DNA from: Planotetraspora silvatica
GTDB taxonomy: Bacteria; Actinomycetota; Actinomycetes; Streptosporangiales; Streptosporangiaceae
Length of the DNA stretch: 64,000 nucleotides
Direction: 5' to 3'
NCBI RefSeq assembly: GCF_016863315.1
Contig: NZ_BOOQ01000019.1
Span: 124,001-188,000 of the forward strand
Shown: positions 33,560-43,600 of the stretch, in pieces
How the letters are laid out: each line of letters starts with the position of its first letter
How positions within the stretch are numbered: position 1 is the stretch's first letter
Position numbers and translations under genes: made by a program
Notes under the pieces: model-generated
Seen by the model: the letters and a program-made list of their open reading frames with translations, nothing else
The model's database searches: none
What the model was told of the DNA's origin: nothing

Positions 33560-35067
33560 GCGCGCAGCTCCTTCTTGAGGATCTTGCCGGTGGGACCGAC
33601 GGGCAGAGCGTCGAGGAAGCGGATCTCGCGCGGGTACTTGTAGGCCGCCAGATGCTCCCTGCAGAAGGCGATGACCTCCTGCTCGGTGACGACCGCGCCT
33701 GGGTGGAGCGTCACACAGGCGACGACCTCCTCACCCAGCCGCACGTCGGGGCGGCCGATGACCGCGGCCCCGGAGATCGCCGGGTGCGTGTAGAGGATCT
33801 CTTCGATCTCGCGGGGATAGACGTTGTATCCGCCGCGGATGATGAGGTCCTTCTTGCGGTCCACCACGAACAGGTAGCCGTCCTCGTCGGCGTAGGCGAG
33901 ATCGCCGGTGTGGAACCAGCCGCCGCGGAACACCTGGGCGGTGTCCTCGGGACGGTTCCAGTAGCCCTTCATGACGTTGTGCCCGCGTACGACGATCTCG
34001 CCGACCTGGTCCGGGCCGGGCGGCAGGGGCCGCTCCTCCTCGTCCACGATCATGGTCTGCACACCCCAGATCGGCTTGCCGATCGAGCCGACCTTGCGCT
34101 GCTCCGCGCTGATGTTGAACGTGGTGGTGCTGGCCGTCTCCGACAGGCCGTACCCCTCCAGGATGACCACACCGGGGAACTTCTCCTCGAACGCCCGGAG
34201 GATCTCGCCGGGGATCGCGGCCCCGCCCGAGACGCCCACCCGCAGCGACGTCAGGTCCCGGCCAGAGGTGTCGGCCTGCAGCATGGCGAAGTACATGGTC
34301 GGCACGCCCGAGAAGATCGTGCAGCGGTGCCGTTCGATGGCGTCCACGACGGGCCCGATCTCGAAGCGGGGCACCAGCGCGACCGTCCCGCCGAACCGCA
34401 CGGCCACGTTGAGCACACTGGACAGCCCGAAGACGTGGAACAGCGGCAGCACCGCCAGGCCGATGTCGTCGTCGCGGAACCCGAACAGCTCTCCGCCGAC
34501 GGTGCAGTTCATATAGAGCTGGAAGTGGGTGAGTTCGGCGCCCTTGGGCCGTCCGGTGGTGCCGCTGGTGTACAGCAGGACAGCCGTGTCGTCGGCGTCG
34601 GTCGTCTCGATCTCACCGGTGTCGGCCGCGACGTACAACTCGGCGTACGGAAGGGTCCCCTCGGGGCGGTCCTCGTCGCCCGGCAGGGTCACCACATAGG
34701 TCGGGACGGTCCCGGCGGCCTTGACAGCCTGCTCGGCGATCGATGCGAACGTGATGAGCACCCGCGCGCCCGAGTCCTCCAGGTGGTAGGCGATCTCGGA
34801 GGCGTGCAGCAGCGGGTTCAGCGGGACCATGATCAGGCCGGCCTTGAGGATCGCGAAGTAGCTGAACAGGAACTCCGGGAGGTTGGGCAGGTGGACGGCC
34901 ACCCGGTCGCCGGGCTCCAGCCCGAGGCGGCGCAGACTCGCGGCGACCCGCCCGGACATCTCGTCGACCTGGCCGTAGGTGAAGCTCAGGTCCCCGATGT
35001 GGCAGAGCGTCTTGTCGGGGCGGGCCTGCCGCGATTCGCGGAGGATCGTCGCGAGGTTGAAGCTCAT
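33556..35067 (-). CDS. AMP-dependent acyl-CoA ligase (FadD-like), 503 aa
   Basis: ANL-superfamily adenylating enzyme. The P-loop AVLLYTSGTTGRPKGAELTH stands at about residues 160-179, then GYGLSETASTT and the hinge GDLAYADEDGYLFVVDRKKD. The catalytic Lys is near the end in PVGPTGKILKKELR. It converts a carboxylic acid to its CoA thioester with ATP. The start is ATG 35067 with GGGAG before the spacer. It is first in the operon with the PTE-like hydrolase and MFS transporter. A dyad TACCG-N6-CGGTA 21-36 bp upstream may be the operator of a TetR/FadR-type regulator not present here. Confidence 0.95.
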   Translation of the reverse strand: MSFNLATILRESRQARPDKTLCHIGDLSFTYGQVDEMSGRVAASLRRLGLEPGDRVAVHLPNLPEFLFSYFAILKAGLIMVPLNPLLHASEIAYHLEDSGARVLITFASIAEQAVKAAGTVPTYVVTLPGDEDRPEGTLPYAELYVAADTGEIETTDADDTAVLLYTSGTTGRPKGAELTHFQLYMNCTVGGELFGFRDDDIGLAVLPLFHVFGLSSVLNVAVRFGGTVALVPRFEIGPVVDAIERHRCTIFSGVPTMYFAMLQADTSGRDLTSLRVGVSGGAAIPGEILRAFEEKFPGVVILEGYGLSETASTTTFNISAEQRKVGSIGKPIWGVQTMIVDEEERPLPPGPDQVGEIVVRGHNVMKGYWNRPEDTAQVFRGGWFHTGDLAYADEDGYLFVVDRKKDLIIRGGYNVYPREIEEILYTHPAISGAAVIGRPDVRLGEEVVACVTLHPGAVVTEQEVIAFCREHLAAYKYPREIRFLDALPVGPTGKILKKELRA

Positions 35068-35087
35068 GATGCTCCCGCTGTTGTTCG

Positions 35088-35103
35088 TACCGACCGTCCG
35101 GTA
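35088..35103. promoter_or_regulatory. Inverted repeat TACCG-N6-CGGTA upstream of the acyl-CoA ligase
   Basis: A dyad with perfect 5-bp arms lies 21 bases before the minus-strand start codon of the ligase. TetR-type regulators of acyl-CoA metabolism in actinobacteria often bind sites of this general shape. No linked regulator exists in the window, so the link is an inference. Confidence 0.4.
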
Positions 35104-35281
35104 TGTCGCGCAACGTACTGCTGGCCTCATCCGGTGTCAATGGATCTCACCGGCGCGAGATACGTCGGCCTCCCGCCGCCTCCCTGTTCAGTTGGGTGAC
35201 GAGCACGCCGCGCGCTCGCACTCCCGTTCGAGCAAATCCAAGCAATCTAACGTTTAGTAACGATATTTTTACGCTGTGCTC

Positions 35282-35838
35282 ATGGCATACATAGATGAGA
35301 GCCTGCGCCGTGGTCACACGACGACAGCGTCTATGCGTTGGCAGCGGTCATCGTGGATACCGCCGACCAGGAGAGCGTGCGTGCCGCCATCGAATCCCTC
35401 CGCGTGGGGAAGAGCCCTCGCCTTCATTGGCGCGAAGAGCCGACCCTGCGGCACCCCATCATTGCCAGAGCGATCAGTGGTATGCCCCTGGAGAGCCTTG
35501 TCACCGTCCACATCTTCAGCAGAGGCCTTCCATACGAGCGGGCGCGGCGGCTCTGCCTCGAACGGCTCCTGCATGAACTTGATCAAGCCAGAATCCGATC
35601 CGCCATCATCGAGAGCCGGTCGGCCAGATTGGATCATCTTGATCTCTTGCTCGTCCTGGGGATTCGCAAGGCTCGAATTCTCTCGGACGGCATCAGGGTC
35701 GACTGGCGACTCCCAGGGGAAGAACCGCTGCTCTGGGCCGCCGATGTGGTGGCAGGGGCCACAACCTGGTGGCTCGACGGCCAGCCCGCCGGTTTCGACA
35801 TTCTGGCCCACCGCATACGCCTGGTATGCCTGGACTGA
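35282..35838 (+). pseudogene. DUF3800-like protein gene with a frameshift
   Basis: The frame starts at ATG 35282 with MAYIDESLRRGHT, whose YIDES motif is the typical DUF3800 opening. At about 35318-35320 the coding sequence moves to another frame and continues DDSVYALAAVIVDTADQE. It then includes PRLHWREEPTLRH, RARRLCLERLLHEL and EEPLLWAADVVAGA and ends at 35838. One missing base in CACAC-GACGAC would restore a protein of about 185 aa. DUF3800 proteins have an RNase H-like fold and are often found near defence or mobile genes. No slippery sequence is present, so this is either a recent inactivation or a sequencing error. Confidence 0.7.
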
Positions 35839-35853
35839 GCCAAAACAACGCGA

Positions 35854-35889
35854 AGGCCGGGCACCCGATTCCATCGGTAGTCCCGGCCT
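35854..35889. terminator. Nested hairpin after the DUF3800-like gene
   Basis: An outer stem AGGCCGGG/CCCGGCCT encloses an inner stem CCGAT-TCC-ATCGG, 16 bases after the stop codon. This is a plausible terminator. The remaining bases to 36105 hold no gene. Confidence 0.6.
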
Positions 35890-36105
35890 CACTTCCAACA
35901 CCCACCGGGGGTGCGGCACTACTCAGTGTGCATCACGAACAGTGATCGGGCAAGCTCGTTGAGCCATCTAAGAGCGTGACACCGGTCCATCCGGAGATGT
36001 CGAGACGCCACCAGGCACAAGCAGGCCGCATCTACGCATCCCGGATGGCGCTGCTATCGGCCGATGAGGTGAAATATCGAGACACTCTGACGCTTGGAGA
36101 TCACT

Positions 36106-37086
36106 GTGCCGTTGTTCGACCTCCCTCTTGAAGAACTCCGTGACTACCTCCCCGCGCGTGACGAACCCGCCGACTTCGACGCCTTCTGGTCCAGGACCCT
36201 CGCCGAGGCCGCCGAGCACGACCTGTCCCCCACGTTCACGCCCTACGACATCCCCCTCACCGCCGTCGACGTCTACGACACCGACTTCGCCGGCTGGGGC
36301 GGCGACCGGGTGAAGGCCTGGTTCCTGGTTCCGCGCGGCGCGCAGGGTCCGCTGCCGTGCGTGGTGAAGTACATCGGCTACAGCGGGGGGCGGGGCTTCG
36401 CCCACGATCACCTGACCTGGCCCTCGGCCGGTTACGCCACGCTCGTGGTCGACACCCGCGGCCAGGGCGCGGCTCATGTGCAGAACCCGGGCAGCACCGC
36501 CGACCCGCACGGGGGCGGCGCCCCGCACGTGCCGGGCATGATGACCAGGGGCGTCCTCGACCCCGACACCTACTACTACCGGCGGGTCTTCACCGACGCG
36601 ACGCGCGCCGTCGACGTGGCTGCGGGGCATCCCACGGTCGACGCCGAGGCGATCGTGGTGGCGGGTGCCAGCCAGGGCGGGGGCATCGCCCAGGCGGTCG
36701 CCGCGCTACGACCCGACGTGCGGGCCGCACTGATCGACGTGCCGTTCCTCACCCACTTCCGCAGGGCCGTGGAGATCACGGACCGCGACCCCTATCAGGA
36801 ACTCGTCCGCTTCCTCGCCTCCCAGCGCGGCACGCCCGAGCAGGTCTTCCGCACGCTTTCGTACTTCGACGGCCTCAACTTCGCCGCCCGGGGTCAGGTC
36901 CCCGCGCTGTACTCGGTGGCGCTGATGGACGACATCTGCCCGCCGTCCACGGTGTTCGGCGGCTACAACCACTGGCAGGGGCCCAAGGAGATCACCGTCT
37001 GGCCGTGGAACAACCACGAGGGCGGCGGCCCCTTCCAGGTGGAGGAGCAGTTGCGCCACCTGCACAAGCTCCTGGCCGTCGGCTGA
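36106..37086 (+). CDS. CE7 acetyl xylan esterase / cephalosporin-C deacetylase, 326 aa
   Basis: Alpha/beta-hydrolase of carbohydrate esterase family 7. It opens VPLFDLPLEELRDYL, the standard CE7 start. RGQG appears in VVDTRGQGAAH, the nucleophile Ser is in VAGASQGGGIA, and the catalytic Asp and His are in ALMDDICPPST and PWNNHEGGG. No signal peptide is present, consistent with cytosolic CE7 enzymes that deacetylate imported acetylated oligosaccharides. The start is GTG 36106 because GGAG lies six bases upstream; a TTG at 36094 is less likely. It is a single gene ending in a strong bidirectional terminator. Confidence 0.94.
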   Translation: MPLFDLPLEELRDYLPARDEPADFDAFWSRTLAEAAEHDLSPTFTPYDIPLTAVDVYDTDFAGWGGDRVKAWFLVPRGAQGPLPCVVKYIGYSGGRGFAHDHLTWPSAGYATLVVDTRGQGAAHVQNPGSTADPHGGGAPHVPGMMTRGVLDPDTYYYRRVFTDATRAVDVAAGHPTVDAEAIVVAGASQGGGIAQAVAALRPDVRAALIDVPFLTHFRRAVEITDRDPYQELVRFLASQRGTPEQVFRTLSYFDGLNFAARGQVPALYSVALMDDICPPSTVFGGYNHWQGPKEITVWPWNNHEGGGPFQVEEQLRHLHKLLAVG

Positions 37087-37154
37087 ATCCCTGGAGTGCG
37101 GCCCGGCGTTCTGGCGAAGTAACCCGCGCGGGATCGTCGGCCACCACAACGCGA

Positions 37155-37185
37155 AGGGCCCGCGCCGGTCGACGGCGCGGGCCCT
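37155..37185. terminator. Bidirectional hairpin terminator
   Basis: A perfect 13-bp stem AGGGCCCGCGCCG / CGGCGCGGGCCCT with a five-base loop lies between the convergent esterase and amidase genes and probably serves both. Confidence 0.85.
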
Positions 37186-37199
37186 CCTCGGGGTGACGG

Positions 37200-40100
37200 T
37201 CAGTGGTGGGGACGGGACTCGAGGAGACGGTCACCGGGGTTGCACAGCTCCCCGGTGAAGAACGTGCTGCCGGGCACGCACCGCCACATGCTCGGGTTGG
37301 TGTAGCTGGGCGCGAGGCGGACGTTCGTCGCCTGCTCCAGGGCGTAGCCGTCGGCGAGGAGGGTCGCCTCGCTGAAGGCCGTGCCGACGAGGGTGACGCC
37401 GATCGGGTTGTGGCCCGCGGAGCTGGCGGTTGCACCGTACCCGGCGGGGATCGTCAGCGCCGGATAACCCGCGCGGTCGGCGTATCCGACGAGGGCGCTG
37501 CCGCTCGGCGCCATGACGGCGTCGAAGTCGTCCGACGTGTCGCCGGGCGTTCCGTTGGTGAGGATGCCGTCGATCAGCGCCCGGGTGGACGTCTTGCCCG
37601 CCTCCAGGTCGGCCTTGTACGCCGCGCTGGTGGCGGGGTCGGACAGGTCGACGGCCTGGGCGGCGAGCAGCTGCCCCTGCTGGTACTTCAGTCCCTCCAC
37701 GGGGTGGGCGTCGTTGTAGCCGATGACGGCCTGCAGCGACCGGGCTCCGGGGCCCCGCCGGATGCCGGACAGGTAGGAGTTCAGGTCGCGCTTGAACTCG
37801 CTCGGCACGACACTCGCCGGGTCGGGGCTCGGCGTGCCGATCGTCACCTGGGTGGTCGTGGCGCCGAGCGCCTGCAGAGCCGTCACCGTCGCGGGGTACG
37901 GCGCGGCGGTGCTCGCCACGACGGCGATCTTCTTGCCCTGGAGGGCGGTCGCGGACAGACCCGCGGTGTAGTTCTTGACGGGCGCGCCCGCCGTCGCCGG
38001 GTCGGCCCGGTCGGGCCCGGCGATCGCCGTGAGCGCGGTCGCCGCGTCGTACACCGTGCGGGTGATCGGCCCCGGCGCGTCCTGCGACCGGGCGACCGGC
38101 AGGACGCCGGTGCGGCTGACCAGGCCGACCGTCGGCTTCAGGCCGACGACGCCTGCCGCGTCGGCGGGGGCCACCAGCTGGGCCGAGTCGGTGGACGTCT
38201 CCATTCCGACGGTGAACGCCGCCAGCCCGGAGGCGGTCGCCGCCGCCGAACCGCCGGATGAACCGGCCGGGGTCTTGTCGGTGTCGGACGGCAGGAGCAC
38301 CTGACCGGCGAGCGAGGAGTACCCCTTCGGCATGTTCGCGTCGAAGACGCCGTTCAGCTCGGACACGTTCGTCTTGCCGAGGATGATCGCCCCGGCGGCC
38401 TTGAGTTTGGCCACGACCGTCGAGTCGCGGCCGGGCTCGAGGTCCTGCAGGGCGATCGAGCCGCCTGTGGTCGCCAGCGAGTCCACGTCGAACCCGTCGT
38501 TGAGCAGCACGGGCAGGCCGTACAGGGGCCCGCGCGGCGGCTTGTGGCCCTTCTTGTCCTTCTTGTCCTTTTCTCGCTCCCGGTCGAGGGCACGGGCCTC
38601 GTCGACGGCGTCGGTGTTGATCGTGCGGACCGCCTGGGTGGCCGGACCCTCGGCGTTCGTCAGCGCGATCCGGTAGAGATACGCCTTGACGAGTTCCTCC
38701 GAGGTCAGCGTGCCGGCGGCGAGCCGGGCACTGAGGCTCTGCGCCGACTCCGTCTCCAGCGAGAACGGCAACGGCCGGGGCGCGTGGCCGAGCATGCGCA
38801 TGATCGTGTCGTAGTCGGGGTTGCAGTGCCCCCGCTCCGCGAAGGGCTCCGCCGGGACCGTCTTCGCGCAGCGGTACATGCTCGGGTTGACCGAACCTGC
38901 CGTCTGACGCAGGCGGGTGGCCTGCTCGACGACGTATCCGACGCCGATCAGGTTGTACTCGTCGTAGGCGTTGCCGTGGACCTGCACGTTGACCGCGCGG
39001 CGGGTCGTGGCGGCGTACCCCATGGGGATCGTCATCGAGGGGTAGCCGGCCTGAGGCCCGTTCGGAACGCTGCCGAGGATCGCGATCACGGGGTCGGCGG
39101 GCTTGGCCGGGTCGGAGTCGGTGTAGGTCATCATGTCGTCGATGGCCTTGTGCCAGGCGGCCTTGCGGATGGGCAGGTTCGCCCGATACGCGATCTCGTT
39201 GGCACCACCGGGGGTGATGTCGGCGGCCGCCGCACTGAGGTGGCTGTTGTTGCCGAATTTCAGGGCCTGCTGGGCGTTGGCCTGGTTGTCGGCCACCTCC
39301 TGGACCAGCGACGTGATCGGCGCCTTAGGGCCGAGCCGGTTGTAGTACTCATCGATCGTCTTGTGCTGCTCGTACCCGCTGGGCAGGCTCGGGAGCGTGC
39401 CGACGGACACCGTCGGCCGCGGCACCATGATCGCGCCCGCGGCGGTCAGCGCGTCGTACGCGATCTTGAGCGGGCTGCCGTCGGTGAGCGTGCCGTTGTA
39501 GCCGATCTTCTTGCCCTCGACGAAGTCGAGGCTGAGGGCCTTCATGTAGTCCGGCAGCTTCGCGGGCGGAGCCGGGATGACGCCGGTGGCGAGGTAGTCG
39601 GGTCCGAAGATCGCACGGTACTCCGCGTCGCCGTCCGGATCGGGTCCGGCGATCGAGGCGAGCGTCATCGCCGCGTCCGACACACTGCGGACCATCGGTC
39701 CCGCCGTGTCCTGCGACGCGCTGATCGGCGCGATGCCGTACCCCGGGACGAGCCCGACGGTCGGCCGCAGCCCGACGAGACTCTGCGTGCTCGACGGGCT
39801 GATGATCGAGCCCGACGTCTCCGTGCCGATCCCCAGTGTCGCCATCGCCGCGGCCATGGCCGCGCCGGTGCCCGACGACGAGCCACTGGGGTTCTGGTCG
39901 GCGTCGATTCCGTTGATCACCTGGCCGGTGAGGTTGCTGAATCCGGACGGCTGGCTGCCGAAGCTGTTGGCGAACTCCGAGAGCCCGACCTTGCCGAGGA
40001 TCACGACCCCGCGCTGGCGCAGCTTCTTGGTGATGCCCGCGTCCGTCGCCGGATACGAGTCACGCAACGAGTAGTTGCCGGCCGAGGTGTACATGCCCTT

Positions 40101-40463
40101 CACGTCGACGAGATCCTTCAGAAGGATCGGCAACCCGTGCGCGGGGCCGAGGACCTGCCCCTTCGACCGCTGCCGGTCGGCCAGCGCCGCTTCCTTCAGC
40201 GCGTCCTCGTTGAGCTGCGTCACGGCGTTGAGGCCCGGTCCGCGCTTGTTCAGCGCCTCGATTCGGTCGATGTACGCCTGGGTGAGCTCGACGGAGGTGA
40301 GCCGCCCCTTCGCCATCATGTCCTCGGCCTGGGCGCCGGTGAGCGTTTCCAGGTCGAGTACGGGAGGCCGGCGGGTGTGGGCCGAGGCGGTCGTCGGTAC
40401 GAGCGGGATGGCGAGAGAGAGGGTGAGGAGTGTTGCCAGAGTGAAGCGGAGTTTGCGCACCAC
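37200..40463 (-). CDS. Secreted tandem amidase-signature protein, second active site degenerate, 1087 aa
   Basis: A Sec signal peptide (LATLLTLSLAIPLVPTTASA) is followed by two amidase-signature domains, about residues 36-575 and 590-1087. Domain 1 keeps the Ser-cisSer-Lys triad: Lys116 in ILLKDLVDVKG, cis-Ser in PSGSSSGTGAA and Ser219 in GTETSGSIIS. In domain 2 the Lys position is Asn655 (VLLNDGFDV), and the nucleophile loop reads GMETSTDSAQLVAPA, three residues longer than normal. Each half ends in a related NPSM-YRC or NPSM-WRC tail with paired Cys. The second half is thus probably structural or substrate-binding. Extracellular amide hydrolysis is the likely role; substrate unknown. Confidence 0.9.
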   Translation of the reverse strand: MVRKLRFTLATLLTLSLAIPLVPTTASAHTRRPPVLDLETLTGAQAEDMMAKGRLTSVELTQAYIDRIEALNKRGPGLNAVTQLNEDALKEAALADRQRSKGQVLGPAHGLPILLKDLVDVKGMYTSAGNYSLRDSYPATDAGITKKLRQRGVVILGKVGLSEFANSFGSQPSGFSNLTGQVINGIDADQNPSGSSSGTGAAMAAAMATLGIGTETSGSIISPSSTQSLVGLRPTVGLVPGYGIAPISASQDTAGPMVRSVSDAAMTLASIAGPDPDGDAEYRAIFGPDYLATGVIPAPPAKLPDYMKALSLDFVEGKKIGYNGTLTDGSPLKIAYDALTAAGAIMVPRPTVSVGTLPSLPSGYEQHKTIDEYYNRLGPKAPITSLVQEVADNQANAQQALKFGNNSHLSAAAADITPGGANEIAYRANLPIRKAAWHKAIDDMMTYTDSDPAKPADPVIAILGSVPNGPQAGYPSMTIPMGYAATTRRAVNVQVHGNAYDEYNLIGVGYVVEQATRLRQTAGSVNPSMYRCAKTVPAEPFAERGHCNPDYDTIMRMLGHAPRPLPFSLETESAQSLSARLAAGTLTSEELVKAYLYRIALTNAEGPATQAVRTINTDAVDEARALDREREKDKKDKKGHKPPRGPLYGLPVLLNDGFDVDSLATTGGSIALQDLEPGRDSTVVAKLKAAGAIILGKTNVSELNGVFDANMPKGYSSLAGQVLLPSDTDKTPAGSSGGSAAATASGLAAFTVGMETSTDSAQLVAPADAAGVVGLKPTVGLVSRTGVLPVARSQDAPGPITRTVYDAATALTAIAGPDRADPATAGAPVKNYTAGLSATALQGKKIAVVASTAAPYPATVTALQALGATTTQVTIGTPSPDPASVVPSEFKRDLNSYLSGIRRGPGARSLQAVIGYNDAHPVEGLKYQQGQLLAAQAVDLSDPATSAAYKADLEAGKTSTRALIDGILTNGTPGDTSDDFDAVMAPSGSALVGYADRAGYPALTIPAGYGATASSAGHNPIGVTLVGTAFSEATLLADGYALEQATNVRLAPSYTNPSMWRCVPGSTFFTGELCNPGDRLLESRPHH

Positions 40464-40535
40464 ATGCTCCTTGAGGGGTGATGCTCGCGACCGTATAGAC
40501 GATCAGTTACGGCCAGATGTCCGGGATGTTCCCGT

Positions 40536-40575
40536 CCGGATAGCGAAGATCATGGGTCCGAATCCCAGACACGGC
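40536..40575 (+). other. tRNA-like T-arm fragment
   Basis: TGGG-TCCGAAT-CCCA (40553-40567) has the stem and loop of a tRNA T-arm, differing from the consensus TTCGAAT at one base. The preceding TAGCGAAGATCA resembles a variable-loop region. No acceptor stem, anticodon arm or D-arm is found, so this is not a gene. It could be a relic of a tRNA 3' end such as those used as integration sites. Confidence 0.25.
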
Positions 40576-40616
40576 TGAGCGGGTGCGCGCGATCGTCCGG
40601 ATTCTGGTTGATGTCC

Positions 40617-43600
40617 ATGGCCGTGTGCGGCGATATTTGCGGGGTGAGCGGTGAACCGCAGACTGCCCAGTCGGGGGTGATGCGTGCCGGGGCAGGCCAG
40701 CTGACCCGGACGGTGTGGACGAGCGCGCGCCGATGGACTCCGCCGCTGTTGCTCGCGGTGCTCTCGGCCGGAGCGCTCGCACCGCTACTGACCTCGGGCG
40801 CGGGTCTTGCGACGGCGGGGGTCGGCGCCGTCGCCGCAGTCGGCGGGAACGTGCTGACCGATGTGGTCAAGGCGGGTGTCGCGCGCCTGATGGGGACTGG
40901 AGGGAAGCCGTCGGCTCAGGACGTCCAGGCTGAGTTGGTGCGGCGGATCCAGGAGACGCTGGAGGCCGGCGGGGAGCACGCGAAGCAGTTGCGTGGGGAC
41001 ATCGCGCGGCTCATGCGGGAGCACGAGCTGGTCGGCGCGGCGATCGAGGCAGCCGTGCAGACCGGTGACCGGGATCTGCAGGCGGCGCTGGCCGCGGGTC
41101 TGGCCGGGCTGAGCGAAGACTTCGCCGAGTTCGCCTTCGTCCTTTCCGATGTCGGGGCGAACCTGCGGTCGATCCGGGAAGGCGTCGACCACAACCGCGC
41201 CGAGCTGCAACTGGCGGTGGGGTTGCAGTACCGGCAGGCGACGGATACCCGGCTGCTCCTGGACCAGGTGTCGCTGATCGAGCGGCGGACCCGCCCCGGT
41301 GGCTCTCCGGGCGGCGACGTGCCGCGGTGGGAGGCCCGGAGCCCCTACCAGGGGCTGGCTCCTTATTACGAGTCGGATGCCGAGGTGTTCGCCGGGCGTG
41401 AGGTCGCCACGGCCGAGCTGGTCAGCACGCTGTCACAACGGCTCACCAGCCCGGGACCGCTGATGGTGACCGGCGCCTCCGGGGCCGGGAAGTCCTCTCT
41501 GCTGCGCGCCGGGCTGGTCCCGGCCATCGCTCGGGGCGACCTGTCCGAAGCCGCCCGGCAGTGGCCGCGGCATGTCATCGACCTGCCTCCCCGCTCCCCC
41601 CTGTCTCGTCTGGCGATGGTGCTGGCGGGCATGGCCGGACTGGATGCCCCCTCCGTCCTCGGTGCCCTCGCCAGAGAGCCCCGGCATGCCCCGTTGCTGG
41701 TCCGGCAGGCCCTGGACGAAGACGCCCGGCTCCGCGCCCTCTCCGTGAATGTGGCGAGCAGATCCAGGCTGGTCCTGGTGGTCGACCAGTTCGAGGAGAT
41801 CTTCGCCGTCGACGACGAGGACGCCGCCGCCGAACGCGTCGCCTTCATCACGGCGCTGGACGCCATGGCGACGATTCCGGCCGGACCGGACGGCGCCCCT
41901 GCGGCACTGGTGCTGATCGCGGTGCGCGGAGACTACATCGACCGCTGCGCCCGACACCCGCAACTGGCCACGGCGTTACGGGACGGCCCATTCGTGCTCG
42001 GGCCGATGTCCGAGACCGAACTGCGGATCGCGATCGCCCGGCCCGCCGCCTCCGCGGCCCTGGAGATCGAGCCCGGCCTGGTGGACACCCTCCTCGGGGA
42101 ACTCCGATCACCGGCCGGAGGGTACGACCCGGGCGCCCTCCCGCTGCTCTCCCAGGCGATGCTGACCGTCTGGGAGCACCGTGAGGACGACCGTCTCACC
42201 AGCCGCGGGTACGCCCTGACCGGCGGCGTCACCCGCGCGGTCGCCACAAGCGCGGAGACCGCCTACGGCAGCCTCGGCCCCCGCGGGCAGGAACTGACCC
42301 GTCAGCTGTTCCAGCAGTTGACGATGGTCTCGCACGACGGCCAACTCGCTCGCCGTACGGTCGCCCGGACCGACGTGGACGCCGCCTGTCCCGAGGAGGA
42401 CCGCGCCTGCCTGGAAGAGGTGCTGGAGCTCTTCGCCCGGCGGCGGCTCATCGTCGTCGACACCGCCTCCGTGCAGATCGCCCATGACACACTGCTGCGG
42501 AACTGGCCGCGGTTGCGCGACTGGCTGGACACGGACCTCACCGGGCACGCCCTGCGCAGCCAGCTCGTCGACGACGCCGACGAATGGGACCGGAACGGGC
42601 GGGCCGCTTCGTATCTGTACCGCGGAGAACGCCTGGCCGCGATCCTGCACGCCGAAGGACGCCGGCAGGCCGACCCGCTCTCCCGGCCTCCTCCCACCGG
42701 CATCCCCAAGGCGTTCCTCGACGCCGGCGTGCGTGCGGACAACCGCGGCAGACGTCAGCGTCGACTCGCCCTCACCACGCTTTCCACACTGCTCGCCGCA
42801 GCCGTCGTCCTCGCGGGCGTCGCCTTCGTCCAGGGGAGAACCGCTCGGGAGCAGCGTCAGGCGGCACAGGAGCAGCAGCGCGTCGCCACCGCCCGGCTCC
42901 TCATCTCCAAAGCCGAGGCGGCCCGCGACACCGACCCCCGACTCGCACTGCAACTCGGCATCTCCGCTGAAAGAGTTCACTCCGATCCCCAGACGCGGGC
43001 CAGCCTGGTGGGCACCCTCACCACCACCCAGTACGCGGGAACCCTCACCGGATACGAAGACACCGTCGAGTCGGTGAAGTTCTCCCCCAACGGCCGCATC
43101 CTGGCCACCACCAGCCGCATCACGACGACGAAACCGGTCACGACCTGCGGCGGCGACGGAACCGGCTGTGCCGTCGCCGGGCCGGCCTGCCGCGCCGGAG
43201 AGACTGCGTGCCCGGCCCCCACTCCCGAGCCCACGACGTCCACCAGCCTGGACGGCGCGATCATCCTGTGGGACATGTCCGCACCGGGCCGGCCAAGCCG
43301 GCTCGGCGCGCCCCTGATCATCGACAACACCTTCACCGCTTTGATCGCCTTCTCGCCCGACGGCCGTCTCCTGGCCACGAATGACGACGGCGGCAGGACC
43401 GCGACCCTGTGGGACATCTCCGATCCGGCGAAGCCGCTCCGGCGCGGCTCTTCGGCGGACGACACCTCCAGTGACATCCGATCCATGGCCTTCTCCCCGG
43501 ACGGACGCACGTTGGCGACAGGCCGCGAGAACCACCAGGTCGACCTGTGGGACATGTCCGATCCATCGCGGATCACCCGGCGGGGCGCGGCGTTGACCGG

